Source: VMCP01 sp964492925 (GTDB taxonomy: Bacteria; Bacteroidota; Bacteroidia; NS11-12g; UBA955). From it: a stretch of 28,026 nt of DNA. A model generated the notes under the pieces. The model worked only from the letters and a program-made list of their open reading frames with translations. It made no database searches and was not told the origin of the DNA. Shown piece after piece: positions 14,744-23,013 of this stretch. How positions within the stretch are numbered: position 1 is the first letter of the stretch; each line of letters starts with the position of its first letter. The position numbers were made by a program, and so were the translations under genes. The stretch lies in NCBI GenBank assembly GCA_964492925.1, contig CAZBMF010000026.1:1-28026 (forward strand), written 5' to 3'.

Positions 14744-17440
14744 TCATTCTAAAATCATTTGCTTCACTTGAAATTCATTTTTAGATGTCCAGCATTTCAC
14801 ATAATAAATGCCCTTTTTAAATTCCCTTAAATGAATTTGAGCGGACATACCCTGCACCTGTTGGCTTAGAACAATTCTACCGAGTTCATCGTAAAGCTCA
14901 ACTTTGCTTATTTTAAAATTCCCTTTTGATTCAACATTCACCCAATTTCTGGCCGGATTGGGGTAAATTGCAAAATCTACAGTGTTAATTCTCTTTTGAC
15001 TCAAAATATCTTCTTTATTAAACAATCGAGCGCTATAAATTCCATTACCATGCGTAGCCAAGGCCACCGTGCCGTCTTTATGTCTCACATCAAACATTTC
15101 ACAAACCATATTGCCTATTGTCTCAGGTGCTTGCTGCACCCATACCGTATTCAATCCTTTCAATGTGTCTGTTGCAAAAAATCCAATACTTGTGGCTACC
15201 AAATAAATCATGCCATTTTGAACAGGGACAATTGAAGCCCAACGCACCGAAGGACCATTACCACTACCATTCGTATTTTGCTCCAAATTACCCGCCACTT
15301 TTTGCCAAGTTTTACCAGCATTATCAGAATAAAAAATACTGTAAATTCCATAATTAGAGTATGTGAGAATCACTTGATCTCCATTTAATGGATTGGTGTT
15401 CATACAACTCACATTTCCGGAAGGCAAAACACTATTCACAGTAATATCTACCGGTTTCATATTTCCAAGGTGAGCACTATCTACTCTGTAAACCCTTTTT
15501 TGCGCGGTACCATAATATACTCTATTTGGAGGATTTTTGCAAGCATGTATAGCTGTAACATTCATATTGGGAATTGGAACGGAATCAGAACCCCTCGTCC
15601 AACCCAATGAAATTGAATCATTTTTATTGTCTAGTACGATTTCATTTAGTTTATCATTCCTCCACAAATACTTCCCTCCGGCTAAATACATGATATTTTG
15701 ATTGTTTGGATCAAGCACGAAAGGATTGATAAAGTCATAATTTTTCCCGCCAACTGGATCAATTCTTCTATACGATGTTCTTTGTAGTGCGCTGTTCACT
15801 GTAGCCTTAATCATCTTACCTTGTTGTTTAGAAAAATAAAATGTTTTTGCGCCATCTTCTATGGCAGAATATGAACCATCTCCGAAATACACCGTTTCCC
15901 AATTTGCATTACCATCAAATGAATTCACCATTACTTGATTATTGTCTTGCGCACCGCCTACTAAAATTGGACTCATATCCGTTCCATGATCAAGAGATAC
16001 TGTGTAAAATTGAGTGGTTAAATATCCATGATTCAGAGAAATCCATTCAATTGAATCTTTTCTAGCGTTGTTGGATAAAAAAACACCACCGTCATTGGAA
16101 TTTAGCATTTTATCTGGATTTGAAGCATAAAAAACCAATTGATGTTGATCGGGATGATTGTTCGGCCAAACTCCCACATCAGGGAATTTTGCTCCTTTTT
16201 TATAGCCACCAATCATGGTTGTGCTGGTATTGCTTTTAAATGCTGTAGTAGAACGATAAATATTTGTTCCTCCAATAAATACAACATTTGAATCTGCTGG
16301 ATGAACTTTCACAAACATGTCGTAGGATCCTTGTACATTCCATTTTTCAAAAGGTCCACCATTATTGGGCAAATTCTGAGACAAATCTTCCCAAACCATT
16401 GAATCTTTGCCATCTACCGATTTTAGGTTTTGATACTGAAATAAGGCATTGTATTCTGTATCTCCTTTGTAATTTTGAGTGGACATTCCCCATCCATTCG
16501 TATTGGCCAAAAAATACACTTTATTTTCGTTTTGAGGATCTATTCCAATTACAATACGATTGTATTTGGCCCCCCAATTTGAAGGCGTAATATTCACAAA
16601 GTCGGTTCCATTTACCGAACGCCAAATTCCTTTCTGAACTCCGTCTGAGCTCATGGTGAAATAGACCACTCCAGTTGAAGTAACTGCCACATCTGTAAAA
16701 TAGGAAGCACCAACTTTCATGCTTTTCCATGTTTTTCCATTGTCTGTGGATTTCATCAAATTGTTATAGGTGGCGGCATAAATTACGGTAGTTGAATCTG
16801 GGGCGGAAGGATCAATAGCCACGTTCCAAACCAACTGCCATGATGTTGAAAATGTTGTAGGCACACCACCTGCCGTTGATTGAATTTGTTGCCATGATTG
16901 ACCACTGTCGGTAGAAATAAAAAGTCCATCACCCAAATAGTAAGCCCCAGGGGAACCTGCACTTTGACCATAAGCCTCACCAGATCCCATGATCCAAACA
17001 TTTTGATGATTTTTTCGAATATCCTGAGCCAAACAAGTGGCACTTTTTAATTCATTTGATTTTTGAGTTGATTTCCAAGTTTTACCGCCATCTTCACTTA
17101 GCCACATACCACCGGAAACAGAACCTGCAATTATTCTATTTTCATTGGCAACATCAATACCCAAGGCTCTTGTTCTTCCGCCAATGTTATAGGGGCCTCT
17201 ATGCATCCAAGGCGTACCAACCAAGGCCAATTCTGATGATTTTTGAGCTTGTGGTAAAGTTTGAGCAAACGCCAATTCCTTCAATCTCATATCCAAAGGA
17301 ATTTTACCTGTTGAGGGATCAGACAGCCTTCTATTTTCGTAGTTCATTCTTGCATTTGCACCATGTTCTTGTGCTTGCGCCCAAAGTCCCCCAAAAACAA
17401 ACATGCTTAAAGACAATAAAAACGGATGTTTCAAATTCAT
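14744..17440 (-). CDS. Secreted BNR/Asp-box protein with T9SS type A sorting domain
   Basis: An 898-residue secreted protein. The ATG at 17440 was chosen because it gives a clean signal peptide (MNLKHPFLLSLSMFVFGGLW, cleavage near AQAQ); the frame stays open 25 codons further upstream, but that would bury the signal. Several Asp-box/BNR repeats are visible (DGGKTWKS, DSGQSWQQ, DNGKTWKS, NAGKTWQK), as in sortilin/VPS10-like propellers. The last 75 or so residues (IYPNPARNWVNVES ... GIYYVKCWTSKN ... KQMILE) are a T9SS type A sorting domain, which directs passage across the outer membrane and is then removed. Such proteins act at the cell surface or outside; a ligand or glycan target cannot be named. 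It lies on the same strand just upstream of the GldL/M-like operon, separated by a 184-bp gap with its own promoter box. Confidence 0.88.
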   Translation of the reverse strand: MNLKHPFLLSLSMFVFGGLWAQAQEHGANARMNYENRRLSDPSTGKIPLDMRLKELAFAQTLPQAQKSSELALVGTPWMHRGPYNIGGRTRALGIDVANENRIIAGSVSGGMWLSEDGGKTWKSTQKSNELKSATCLAQDIRKNHQNVWIMGSGEAYGQSAGSPGAYYLGDGLFISTDSGQSWQQIQSTAGGVPTTFSTSWQLVWNVAIDPSAPDSTTVIYAATYNNLMKSTDNGKTWKSMKVGASYFTDVAVTSTGVVYFTMSSDGVQKGIWRSVNGTDFVNITPSNWGAKYNRIVIGIDPQNENKVYFLANTNGWGMSTQNYKGDTEYNALFQYQNLKSVDGKDSMVWEDLSQNLPNNGGPFEKWNVQGSYDMFVKVHPADSNVVFIGGTNIYRSTTAFKSNTSTTMIGGYKKGAKFPDVGVWPNNHPDQHQLVFYASNPDKMLNSNDGGVFLSNNARKDSIEWISLNHGYLTTQFYTVSLDHGTDMSPILVGGAQDNNQVMVNSFDGNANWETVYFGDGSYSAIEDGAKTFYFSKQQGKMIKATVNSALQRTSYRRIDPVGGKNYDFINPFVLDPNNQNIMYLAGGKYLWRNDKLNEIVLDNKNDSISLGWTRGSDSVPIPNMNVTAIHACKNPPNRVYYGTAQKRVYRVDSAHLGNMKPVDITVNSVLPSGNVSCMNTNPLNGDQVILTYSNYGIYSIFYSDNAGKTWQKVAGNLEQNTNGSGNGPSVRWASIVPVQNGMIYLVATSIGFFATDTLKGLNTVWVQQAPETIGNMVCEMFDVRHKDGTVALATHGNGIYSARLFNKEDILSQKRINTVDFAIYPNPARNWVNVESKGNFKISKVELYDELGRIVLSQQVQGMSAQIHLREFKKGIYYVKCWTSKNEFQVKQMILE

Positions 17441-17563
17441 TTTGTAAAAATGGAGAATATTGTTCGATAAATCCACAAAATGGGTTAAAATTTGGTGCAG
17501 AAAGTGCAAAATCAAATTTCGAATTTTCGGAAATGTCTATAAAAACCAACAAAAATTGAAAAT

Positions 17564-17579
17564 AGATTAAAATTAATCT
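17564..17579. repeat. Palindrome abutting the -33 element of the DUF5686 gene
   Basis: AGATTAA and TTAATCT are exact reverse complements around AA. The palindrome ends where the TTG of the -33 element begins, which is a typical place for an operator. It lies in the 177-bp divergent region between the T9SS cargo gene and the DUF5686 gene. Confidence 0.35.
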
Positions 17580-17607
17580 TGCAAAAACAAATAATCTGTT
17601 ATTTTTG
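17579..17607 (+). promoter_or_regulatory. Promoter of the DUF5686 gene
   Basis: TTG (17579-17581), 18 bp, then TATTTTTG (17600-17607), matching the Bacteroidota -33/-7 pattern. The ATG is 10 nt past the box, so the leader is expected to be only about 7 nt. No equally good box was found for the divergent T9SS cargo gene. Confidence 0.65.
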
Positions 17608-17617
17608 AAGTTCGGAT

Positions 17618-20125
17618 ATGCAGCTCAAGCGAATCATTTTCAGCACTTTCATAATTTTCAACACCATTCTTTTAAATGCACAGGTTGGACGCATATCTGG
17701 CAGTGTATTTGAAAATGAAACCAATGAACCTGTGGCATTTGCATCTATTTTTTGGGGCAGCAGCAACAAAGGTTTTTACACCAATTTCGAAGGTAAGTTC
17801 AACGTTAATTTAGATGAACTACCAAATGATACATTGAGAGTAGTTTACAGTGTTTTCAAAACTAAAACAGTGTTGGTTTCAAGTTTTAAAGACAGAAAAG
17901 ACATTCAAATTTTCTTAGAACGTGAAATTGTAAAATCGGCAGACATTGAAATTAAATTGGGCATTAACCCCGCCATGAAATGGGTAGAATTGGCTCAAAA
18001 AAACGCTGAAAAGAACAACCCCAATAACGCCAGCAATTACGAATGTGAGGTATTTAGCAAAACCATTTTATCGCTAAACAACATAGGCAAAGGGATGAAA
18101 AACAGCAAATTAGGCAAAGAAATCGGACCTTTATTTGACACAATGACATTTGTTACTGGTGATTCTTCAAAAGCCATTTTGCCGATATTTTTCAGTGAAG
18201 TTCTGAGCAACTATTATCATCAGAAAGAACCGTCTCAAAACAAAGAAAACATTCTTGCTTCTCGGATTAAAGGCGTTGGCGTGGCCGATGGAAGCTTTAT
18301 TTCACAGCTTATGGGGTCTGCGTTAACCAAATATAACGTTTACAACCCAACATTGGTTGTTTTGGCCAAAGGTATTCCCTCACCCATTGCTCCAACGGCC
18401 AAATTACAATACAACTACAAACTTGTGGGCGTTGATAAAATGGGTCCCAGACGTTTATTCATGGTGAATGTTACTCCTAAAAACCCAAAAGATTTGGTTT
18501 TTAAGGGAATGATATGGATTGAAGACACCACGGGAGCAATTGTGCGATTAAGCATGGAATTGGATGGCAACGCAAACTTAAATTATATCGACAAACTTAG
18601 GGTTTCCCAGGAATATTTACCAGCACCCAACGGCATTGGTTACATTTGTAACAATTCAAGAAGTTTTTTAGATATAGCAGAAGTCAATGAAAATGCCAGT
18701 GGATTAATGGCTACAAGTATCATTAGCTGTAAGAACATTGTATCAAAATCCACCTTCGAATCTGGTTTTTTCGACAACAGGATTTCAACGGAAGAGAACC
18801 TGAATAAACCAGATAGTTTTTGGGAAGCAAAAAGTCATCTTCAGTTAAGCGCTAATGAAAAGCGTATTTATGCGAGAATAGACTCTGTTAAAAAGCTTCC
18901 AAGCATCTCTAAATGGGTAGATTTGGTAACCTTTATCCTAGATGGTTATGTAAAAACCAAATACATTGAAATAGGTCCTTATTACTATTTTGCAGGGATC
19001 AATTTTGTTGAGGGATTCCGCAACAGAATTGGATTTAGAACCTCTGCAAATGTTTCCAAAAACTTTCAATTTGAAGGATTTCTTGCATACGGTTACGGCG
19101 ATAAAAAATTCAAATATGGAGGGACATTTGACTGGTACCTTCAACGAAAGAAGGGAATAACATTATCCTTGCAACACACAAATGATGTTGAATTAATTGG
19201 TTTTAGCGATAATGATGCAGTTGCTACCGACAATTACTTGATAACGGCATTAAACATGATAGGAACACGCAATGTGACCTATTGCAAAACCAGTAAAATT
19301 GATTTTGCCTCAGATATTGTTAAAGGTTTGCGCGCCAAATTGTCTTTGAGTCATAGAAGTTATTTGTACCCAAGCAATGATAGATTTTCGTTGGGTTGGT
19401 ATGATTCATTGCCAGCGCTACACATTGAAAATCAAATGGTGAATGCAACTGCCACCATCAAATTAGAATATGAACCAAAAGTATTCCATTTGATTCGAAA
19501 CAACAAAAGAAGGGCAATTCACGAACCAGGTCCGGTTTATTCAATTTCTTATCAACGCGGTGTTAAAGGCATTTTTGGCAGCGAATTTGAATATCAAAGA
19601 TTGGGCGTTGGATTGTCTACCAGGAAAATATGGCCAAACATTGGAAGAACTTTGTTTTCAATTAATGCAGCCAAGGTTTTTGGGAATATTCCTTTCCCGT
19701 TATTGAATATTCCATTGGGTAACCAAGCCTTTATCTATAATTTCCGTGCATTTAATCAAATGAGATTGTTTGAATTTGTATCGGATCAAAACGTACAAGT
19801 TGCACTAGAACATCATTTCAATGGATTTATTTTCAATAGAATTCCAGGAATACGCAACCTGAAATTACGTGAAATTTTTACAGTAAAAGCAGTTCATGGC
19901 ACTTTAAGCAAAGCGAATCGAGAATTGATTCCATCTGAAATTCCCAACAAAGGGAAAATCAACCCAATACATGGGTTCGACGATAAACCTTATGTAGAAT
20001 ATGGATTTGGAGTTGAAAATATCTTTAAAGTACTGAGAGTTGACGCCATTTGGAGAGCTACCCATCAATATAACCAACCATGGAGAAATTTGGCCATCAA
20101 AGTTGGATTGGTTATTGGCTTCTAA
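17618..20125 (+). CDS. DUF5686/carboxypeptidase-regulatory-like outer-membrane protein
   Basis: An 835-residue exported protein. A signal peptide (1-22, ending LLNAQ) leads into a CarboxypepD_reg-like beta-sandwich (about 25-105, VGRISGSVFENETNEPVAF ... FEGKFNVNL). The remainder fits DUF5686, a Bacteroidota family with a predicted beta-barrel; alternating aromatic/polar strands run to the C-terminus (NLAIKVGLVIGF, aromatic at the end). No TonB plug is present, so it is not a SusC-type receptor. Members of the family are abundant in this phylum but have no agreed function. It is a single-gene unit with its own promoter and convergent neighbours: its stop overlaps the stop of the SixA-like gene by 4 bp. 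Confidence 0.82.
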   Translation: MQLKRIIFSTFIIFNTILLNAQVGRISGSVFENETNEPVAFASIFWGSSNKGFYTNFEGKFNVNLDELPNDTLRVVYSVFKTKTVLVSSFKDRKDIQIFLEREIVKSADIEIKLGINPAMKWVELAQKNAEKNNPNNASNYECEVFSKTILSLNNIGKGMKNSKLGKEIGPLFDTMTFVTGDSSKAILPIFFSEVLSNYYHQKEPSQNKENILASRIKGVGVADGSFISQLMGSALTKYNVYNPTLVVLAKGIPSPIAPTAKLQYNYKLVGVDKMGPRRLFMVNVTPKNPKDLVFKGMIWIEDTTGAIVRLSMELDGNANLNYIDKLRVSQEYLPAPNGIGYICNNSRSFLDIAEVNENASGLMATSIISCKNIVSKSTFESGFFDNRISTEENLNKPDSFWEAKSHLQLSANEKRIYARIDSVKKLPSISKWVDLVTFILDGYVKTKYIEIGPYYYFAGINFVEGFRNRIGFRTSANVSKNFQFEGFLAYGYGDKKFKYGGTFDWYLQRKKGITLSLQHTNDVELIGFSDNDAVATDNYLITALNMIGTRNVTYCKTSKIDFASDIVKGLRAKLSLSHRSYLYPSNDRFSLGWYDSLPALHIENQMVNATATIKLEYEPKVFHLIRNNKRRAIHEPGPVYSISYQRGVKGIFGSEFEYQRLGVGLSTRKIWPNIGRTLFSINAAKVFGNIPFPLLNIPLGNQAFIYNFRAFNQMRLFEFVSDQNVQVALEHHFNGFIFNRIPGIRNLKLREIFTVKAVHGTLSKANRELIPSEIPNKGKINPIHGFDDKPYVEYGFGVENIFKVLRVDAIWRATHQYNQPWRNLAIKVGLVIGF

Positions 20126-20610
20126 TGATAAACGGCCATCTCACTAAAGAGAACTTTGGCATCCGCAGAATTGCAAATATTACGTGTATTAATTTTTGCA
20201 GAATATTCAACTACCAAATAGCTACCTGGTTGAAAAATACCGTGAGTTTGAAGTAACAATGAGGCAATTGCACCCATGATTGGGTTGTGTCCAACTATCA
20301 GAATACATTGAGCTTCGGGAAATAAATTAATCACATCCACCATAGGCTCAAAATCCCAACATTCATAGATGTTTTTTTCTTCAAATTCGGTAATTGTTTT
20401 AAAATTGGCTGTTTGAAGTATTACATCTTTGGTTTGAATGGCACGAATAGCGTCGCTAAACACACAAACATCAGGATTCAATCCTTTTGCCACCATGTCT
20501 TTGGCCATATATTGGGCCATTTTTATTCCCCTAGGGGTTAATTTTCCTGAATTAGAGCTAAAGTCTCTAAAGTATTCTGCATGACGCATGAATATTATTT
20601 TTTGTGTCAT
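20122..20610 (-). CDS. SixA-like histidine phosphatase
   Basis: A 162-residue member of the histidine phosphatase (phosphoglycerate-mutase-like) superfamily, SixA-type by size. The catalytic RHAE is at residues 9-12 (H10 is the phosphate acceptor), a second His lies in GHNP (H108), and SDAIRAIQT gives the conserved region following the core Arg. SixA of E. coli acts on phosphohistidine in signalling or phosphotransfer proteins; the substrate here is unknown. ATG 20610 puts the catalytic motif at the expected distance from the N-terminus; an in-frame TTG 12 nt upstream is unlikely. The gene follows DUF423 by 40 bp, without a visible promoter, so it is probably the last gene of the TonB-receptor cluster. 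Confidence 0.85.
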   Translation of the reverse strand: MTQKIIFMRHAEYFRDFSSNSGKLTPRGIKMAQYMAKDMVAKGLNPDVCVFSDAIRAIQTKDVILQTANFKTITEFEEKNIYECWDFEPMVDVINLFPEAQCILIVGHNPIMGAIASLLLQTHGIFQPGSYLVVEYSAKINTRNICNSADAKVLFSEMAVYH

Positions 20611-20650
20611 TTTTAAGATCAACTAAGAATGTAAGTACTTGTATTTAAAA

Positions 20651-21091
20651 TTATTTGGGATGTTTATGGGTTAGAAAATGCACGCCAACCCCTATCCAAC
20701 CTAATGTCATTAAACTTCCTCCTATTGGCGCATATTTGCCAAAAGCACGCAGTTCGGCACCATAAATTTCGTTCAATGCAACGATGTATAAACTTAAGGA
20801 AAATATGAATACCCCCAAAAGAACCGAATAAATTGAAAACCTCAACATAGAAGATGGCTGCTCTTTCCTTTGTTCTTCTACCGTATGAAATTTGTAACCC
20901 GATTTATACGCTGCAAAGGCCATTAAAGCGAGTGCATTGCACATTAAATATTCTGTGGCCGTCTTCCATGTCCCAAGATATTTGATGGATACTTTTTTCT
21001 CCAATCCATGTGCACCAAAAGCACCGAGAATGATGGCCAAAGCGACCATAAAAGCACCAAGAGCAAAATAATTATGCCTGTTTCTTACCAT
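20651..21091 (-). CDS. DUF423 small membrane protein
   Basis: A 146-residue integral membrane protein with about four helices. The segments ALAIILGAFGAHGLEK and YLMCNALALMAFA are characteristic of DUF423 (YgdD/YwdK-like), as is the late GGSLMTLGWIGV. The function of the family is not known. A polar insert (EEQRKEQPSS) separates the second and third helices. The start overlaps the end of the TonB-dependent receptor gene by 20 bp, so the two genes form one transcription unit. Confidence 0.88.
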   Translation of the reverse strand: MVRNRHNYFALGAFMVALAIILGAFGAHGLEKKVSIKYLGTWKTATEYLMCNALALMAFAAYKSGYKFHTVEEQRKEQPSSMLRFSIYSVLLGVFIFSLSLYIVALNEIYGAELRAFGKYAPIGGSLMTLGWIGVGVHFLTHKHPK

Positions 21092-22949
21092 GTTTGTTTT
21101 GTAATTTTATAATGATTCCAAAAGTTGTCCACCTCGGCGGTAAAGGCAAAATGGAAATTTCAGAATATTTTTGATTGCTTATATTTTGAAAATTCAAATA
21201 TAAAGAAATTCGATTGGCAATTGAATAATTCACATTTGCACTGTACAACCAAATTCCCTCATTCACAACATTTCTTTCTTGATATCTAGCTTGAGCATGA
21301 ACATTTAAACCAGCTACCACTGGTACCGAAATGCTCACAATTGCTTGATGTGAAAGATAATTCAGTGCGTTTTTAGAAATGATCTTTTCTTCTTTTGTAT
21401 TGTTTAGGTTCAATCCACAGTAACCCAATTGAAATTTGAATCTATTGATAAAAAAATCAAACTGAAATTCTAGACCTTTGGCTATATTTTGATTGTAATT
21501 CACAGGAGACCATGCGCTATCTAAACTTACACGTGTCCAATCAATTAACTGAGAAGTATTTCTTTGAAACACATTTAAAGATCCCTGTAATTTGGATTTG
21601 GCAAAACGAATTCCCATTTCAAAACTTTCAGCACTTTCAGGCTTCAAATAAGGATTGCTTCGGTTTGTTGGTCCTTTGTAATACAAATCTGTGAATGTTG
21701 GTAGTCTTTGCGCGGTTCCGTAATTTCCATAAACAGTGTAGATATGATTCAATTTATATGATAATTCGAGCCCTGGATAAAGTTTAAAACCTAACTCAGA
21801 TTGATTCAGAGCATAAAGTCCCCCAGAAATAAAAAAGGCACCAATTTGGCGATTCACATCGATGTAATTCCCTAAAAAACTTCTATTTCTACGGCCTAAA
21901 TTTGAACTTGCTATTTTTTCCTCCCGGTATTCAGTACCCGCAGAAATATTGAAATTGTCAATTGTCTTAAACCATTGAATATCAGCCATAAAAACATCTG
22001 AAGTATGTTTATTTTGAGAAAATGAGGGATTAAAATTCCGATAAACATAATGGTCAAAATTGTTCCTTAATCCAACGTTGGCGCGCAACACATGACCGCC
22101 TCCTAATTGGTGTATTGCCCTCAAATTTCCAAAAACAGTATTCACAGTTTCGTGGGATGCCGAATCTCCTGGCGCCGCATAAAATCCATTGGCCCCAAAA
22201 TCATTGTTATTCCCTCCAAGTAGCGCATTTATTTCAGTTTTTTTCAGAGGGACATTGACTTCGGCCATATTTCTATAGGTTTGAAATGCCGAATTGTTTC
22301 GGTAGCCGTTTCCATTGTCGAGGGATGATGAAAACCAACCATTTACATTTTTGTTATTGAAGGTTGCAAACACCCGAATACCTTGATTATAATATGTTTC
22401 CCCAGTTCTATTTTTCTCAAAGCTGCTACCCCCAAAACTGTTCAATTGCAACCCATTTTTGAAAGACTTCTTGGTAATAAAATTAACAACTCCAGCCATG
22501 GCATTTAAACCATAACGACGGGCATTCGCCCCTTTAGAGATTTCAATCCTGTCTATTGCCTCCAACGGAATTGGTAAATTCATCATGTGGTGTCCTGTTT
22601 GTGCATCGGACATTCTTACACCATTGATTAAGACTAAAACTTGATCAAAACCGCTACCTTGGATACCAATATCCGTTTGCACACCTCCGAATCCTCTTTG
22701 TCGAGAATCTAAGCCTACAACATATTTTAATACGTCTTGAGAATTTTGAACAGGCAATTTTTCAATGTCTGATGATGTAAGGATTCTGTAATTACTGCCT
22801 ACTAAGTCTAAAGGAATATGGTTACCCAAAGAACCAACATTTACATTTACATCTGGAAATTTCCACAAAGTAGAATCTACAGATTTTTGTGCATGTACAG
22901 ACGAACTTACAACTAAAGAAAACAATAATAACACTCTCAAAAACTTCAT
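21072..22949 (-). CDS. TonB-dependent receptor (BtuB-size)
   Basis: A 625-residue outer-membrane importer energised by TonB. A signal peptide (1-21, ending VHAQ) and a short N-terminus carrying a possible TonB box (PDVNVNVG) precede the plug domain (about 55-165). The plug has the motifs LPVQNSQDVLKYVVGLD, GIQGSGFDQVLVLINGVR and IEISKGANARRYGLNAMAGV. A 22-stranded barrel follows, ending QKYSEISILPLPPRWTTFGI, the usual last strand. It lacks the carboxypeptidase-like N-terminal domain of SusC-type receptors and has the size of cobalamin or siderophore receptors. The substrate is not clear. The 64-bp upstream gap is too short for a cobalamin riboswitch. The -7 box overlaps a palindrome and ends 5 nt before the ATG. 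Confidence 0.9.
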   Translation of the reverse strand: MKFLRVLLLFSLVVSSSVHAQKSVDSTLWKFPDVNVNVGSLGNHIPLDLVGSNYRILTSSDIEKLPVQNSQDVLKYVVGLDSRQRGFGGVQTDIGIQGSGFDQVLVLINGVRMSDAQTGHHMMNLPIPLEAIDRIEISKGANARRYGLNAMAGVVNFITKKSFKNGLQLNSFGGSSFEKNRTGETYYNQGIRVFATFNNKNVNGWFSSSLDNGNGYRNNSAFQTYRNMAEVNVPLKKTEINALLGGNNNDFGANGFYAAPGDSASHETVNTVFGNLRAIHQLGGGHVLRANVGLRNNFDHYVYRNFNPSFSQNKHTSDVFMADIQWFKTIDNFNISAGTEYREEKIASSNLGRRNRSFLGNYIDVNRQIGAFFISGGLYALNQSELGFKLYPGLELSYKLNHIYTVYGNYGTAQRLPTFTDLYYKGPTNRSNPYLKPESAESFEMGIRFAKSKLQGSLNVFQRNTSQLIDWTRVSLDSAWSPVNYNQNIAKGLEFQFDFFINRFKFQLGYCGLNLNNTKEEKIISKNALNYLSHQAIVSISVPVVAGLNVHAQARYQERNVVNEGIWLYSANVNYSIANRISLYLNFQNISNQKYSEISILPLPPRWTTFGIIIKLQNKHGKKQA

Positions 22950-22954
22950 AAATG

Positions 22955-22962
22955 CAAAGGTA
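22955..22962 (-). promoter_or_regulatory. -7 promoter box of the TonB-receptor cluster
   Basis: TACCTTTG on the minus strand matches TAnnTTTG exactly and ends 5 nt before the ATG at 22949, so the transcript would be leaderless or nearly so. Its first six bases lie inside the right arm of the 22957-22987 palindrome. Confidence 0.5.
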
Positions 22963-22987
22963 CACCCAAATTACTTGAGTGTACCTT
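22957..22987. promoter_or_regulatory. 9-bp-arm palindrome overlapping the TonB-receptor promoter
   Basis: AAGGTACAC (22957-22965) and GTGTACCTT (22979-22987) are perfect reverse complements around 13 nt, and a CAA/TTG pair inside can extend the stem after one mismatch. It covers the -7 box of the receptor gene and also lies 26 bp after the metalloprotease stop. It may be an operator, a terminator of the protease gene, or both. A proper T-run is lacking on the minus strand (TTTGCATTT), which favours the operator reading. Confidence 0.5.
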
Positions 22988-23013
22988 AATTTTATGAATT
23001 ACATAAAAACCGA

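Noticed and set aside
17441..17515. A longer start for the T9SS cargo gene (25 extra codons).
   Set aside because: It would place a non-signal sequence before a clean signal peptide; the internal ATG at 17440 fits better.
22950..23013. Cobalamin or other riboswitch before the TonB receptor.
   Set aside because: The gap is only 64 bp and no B12-box-like sequence is seen; a simple palindrome explains the structure.
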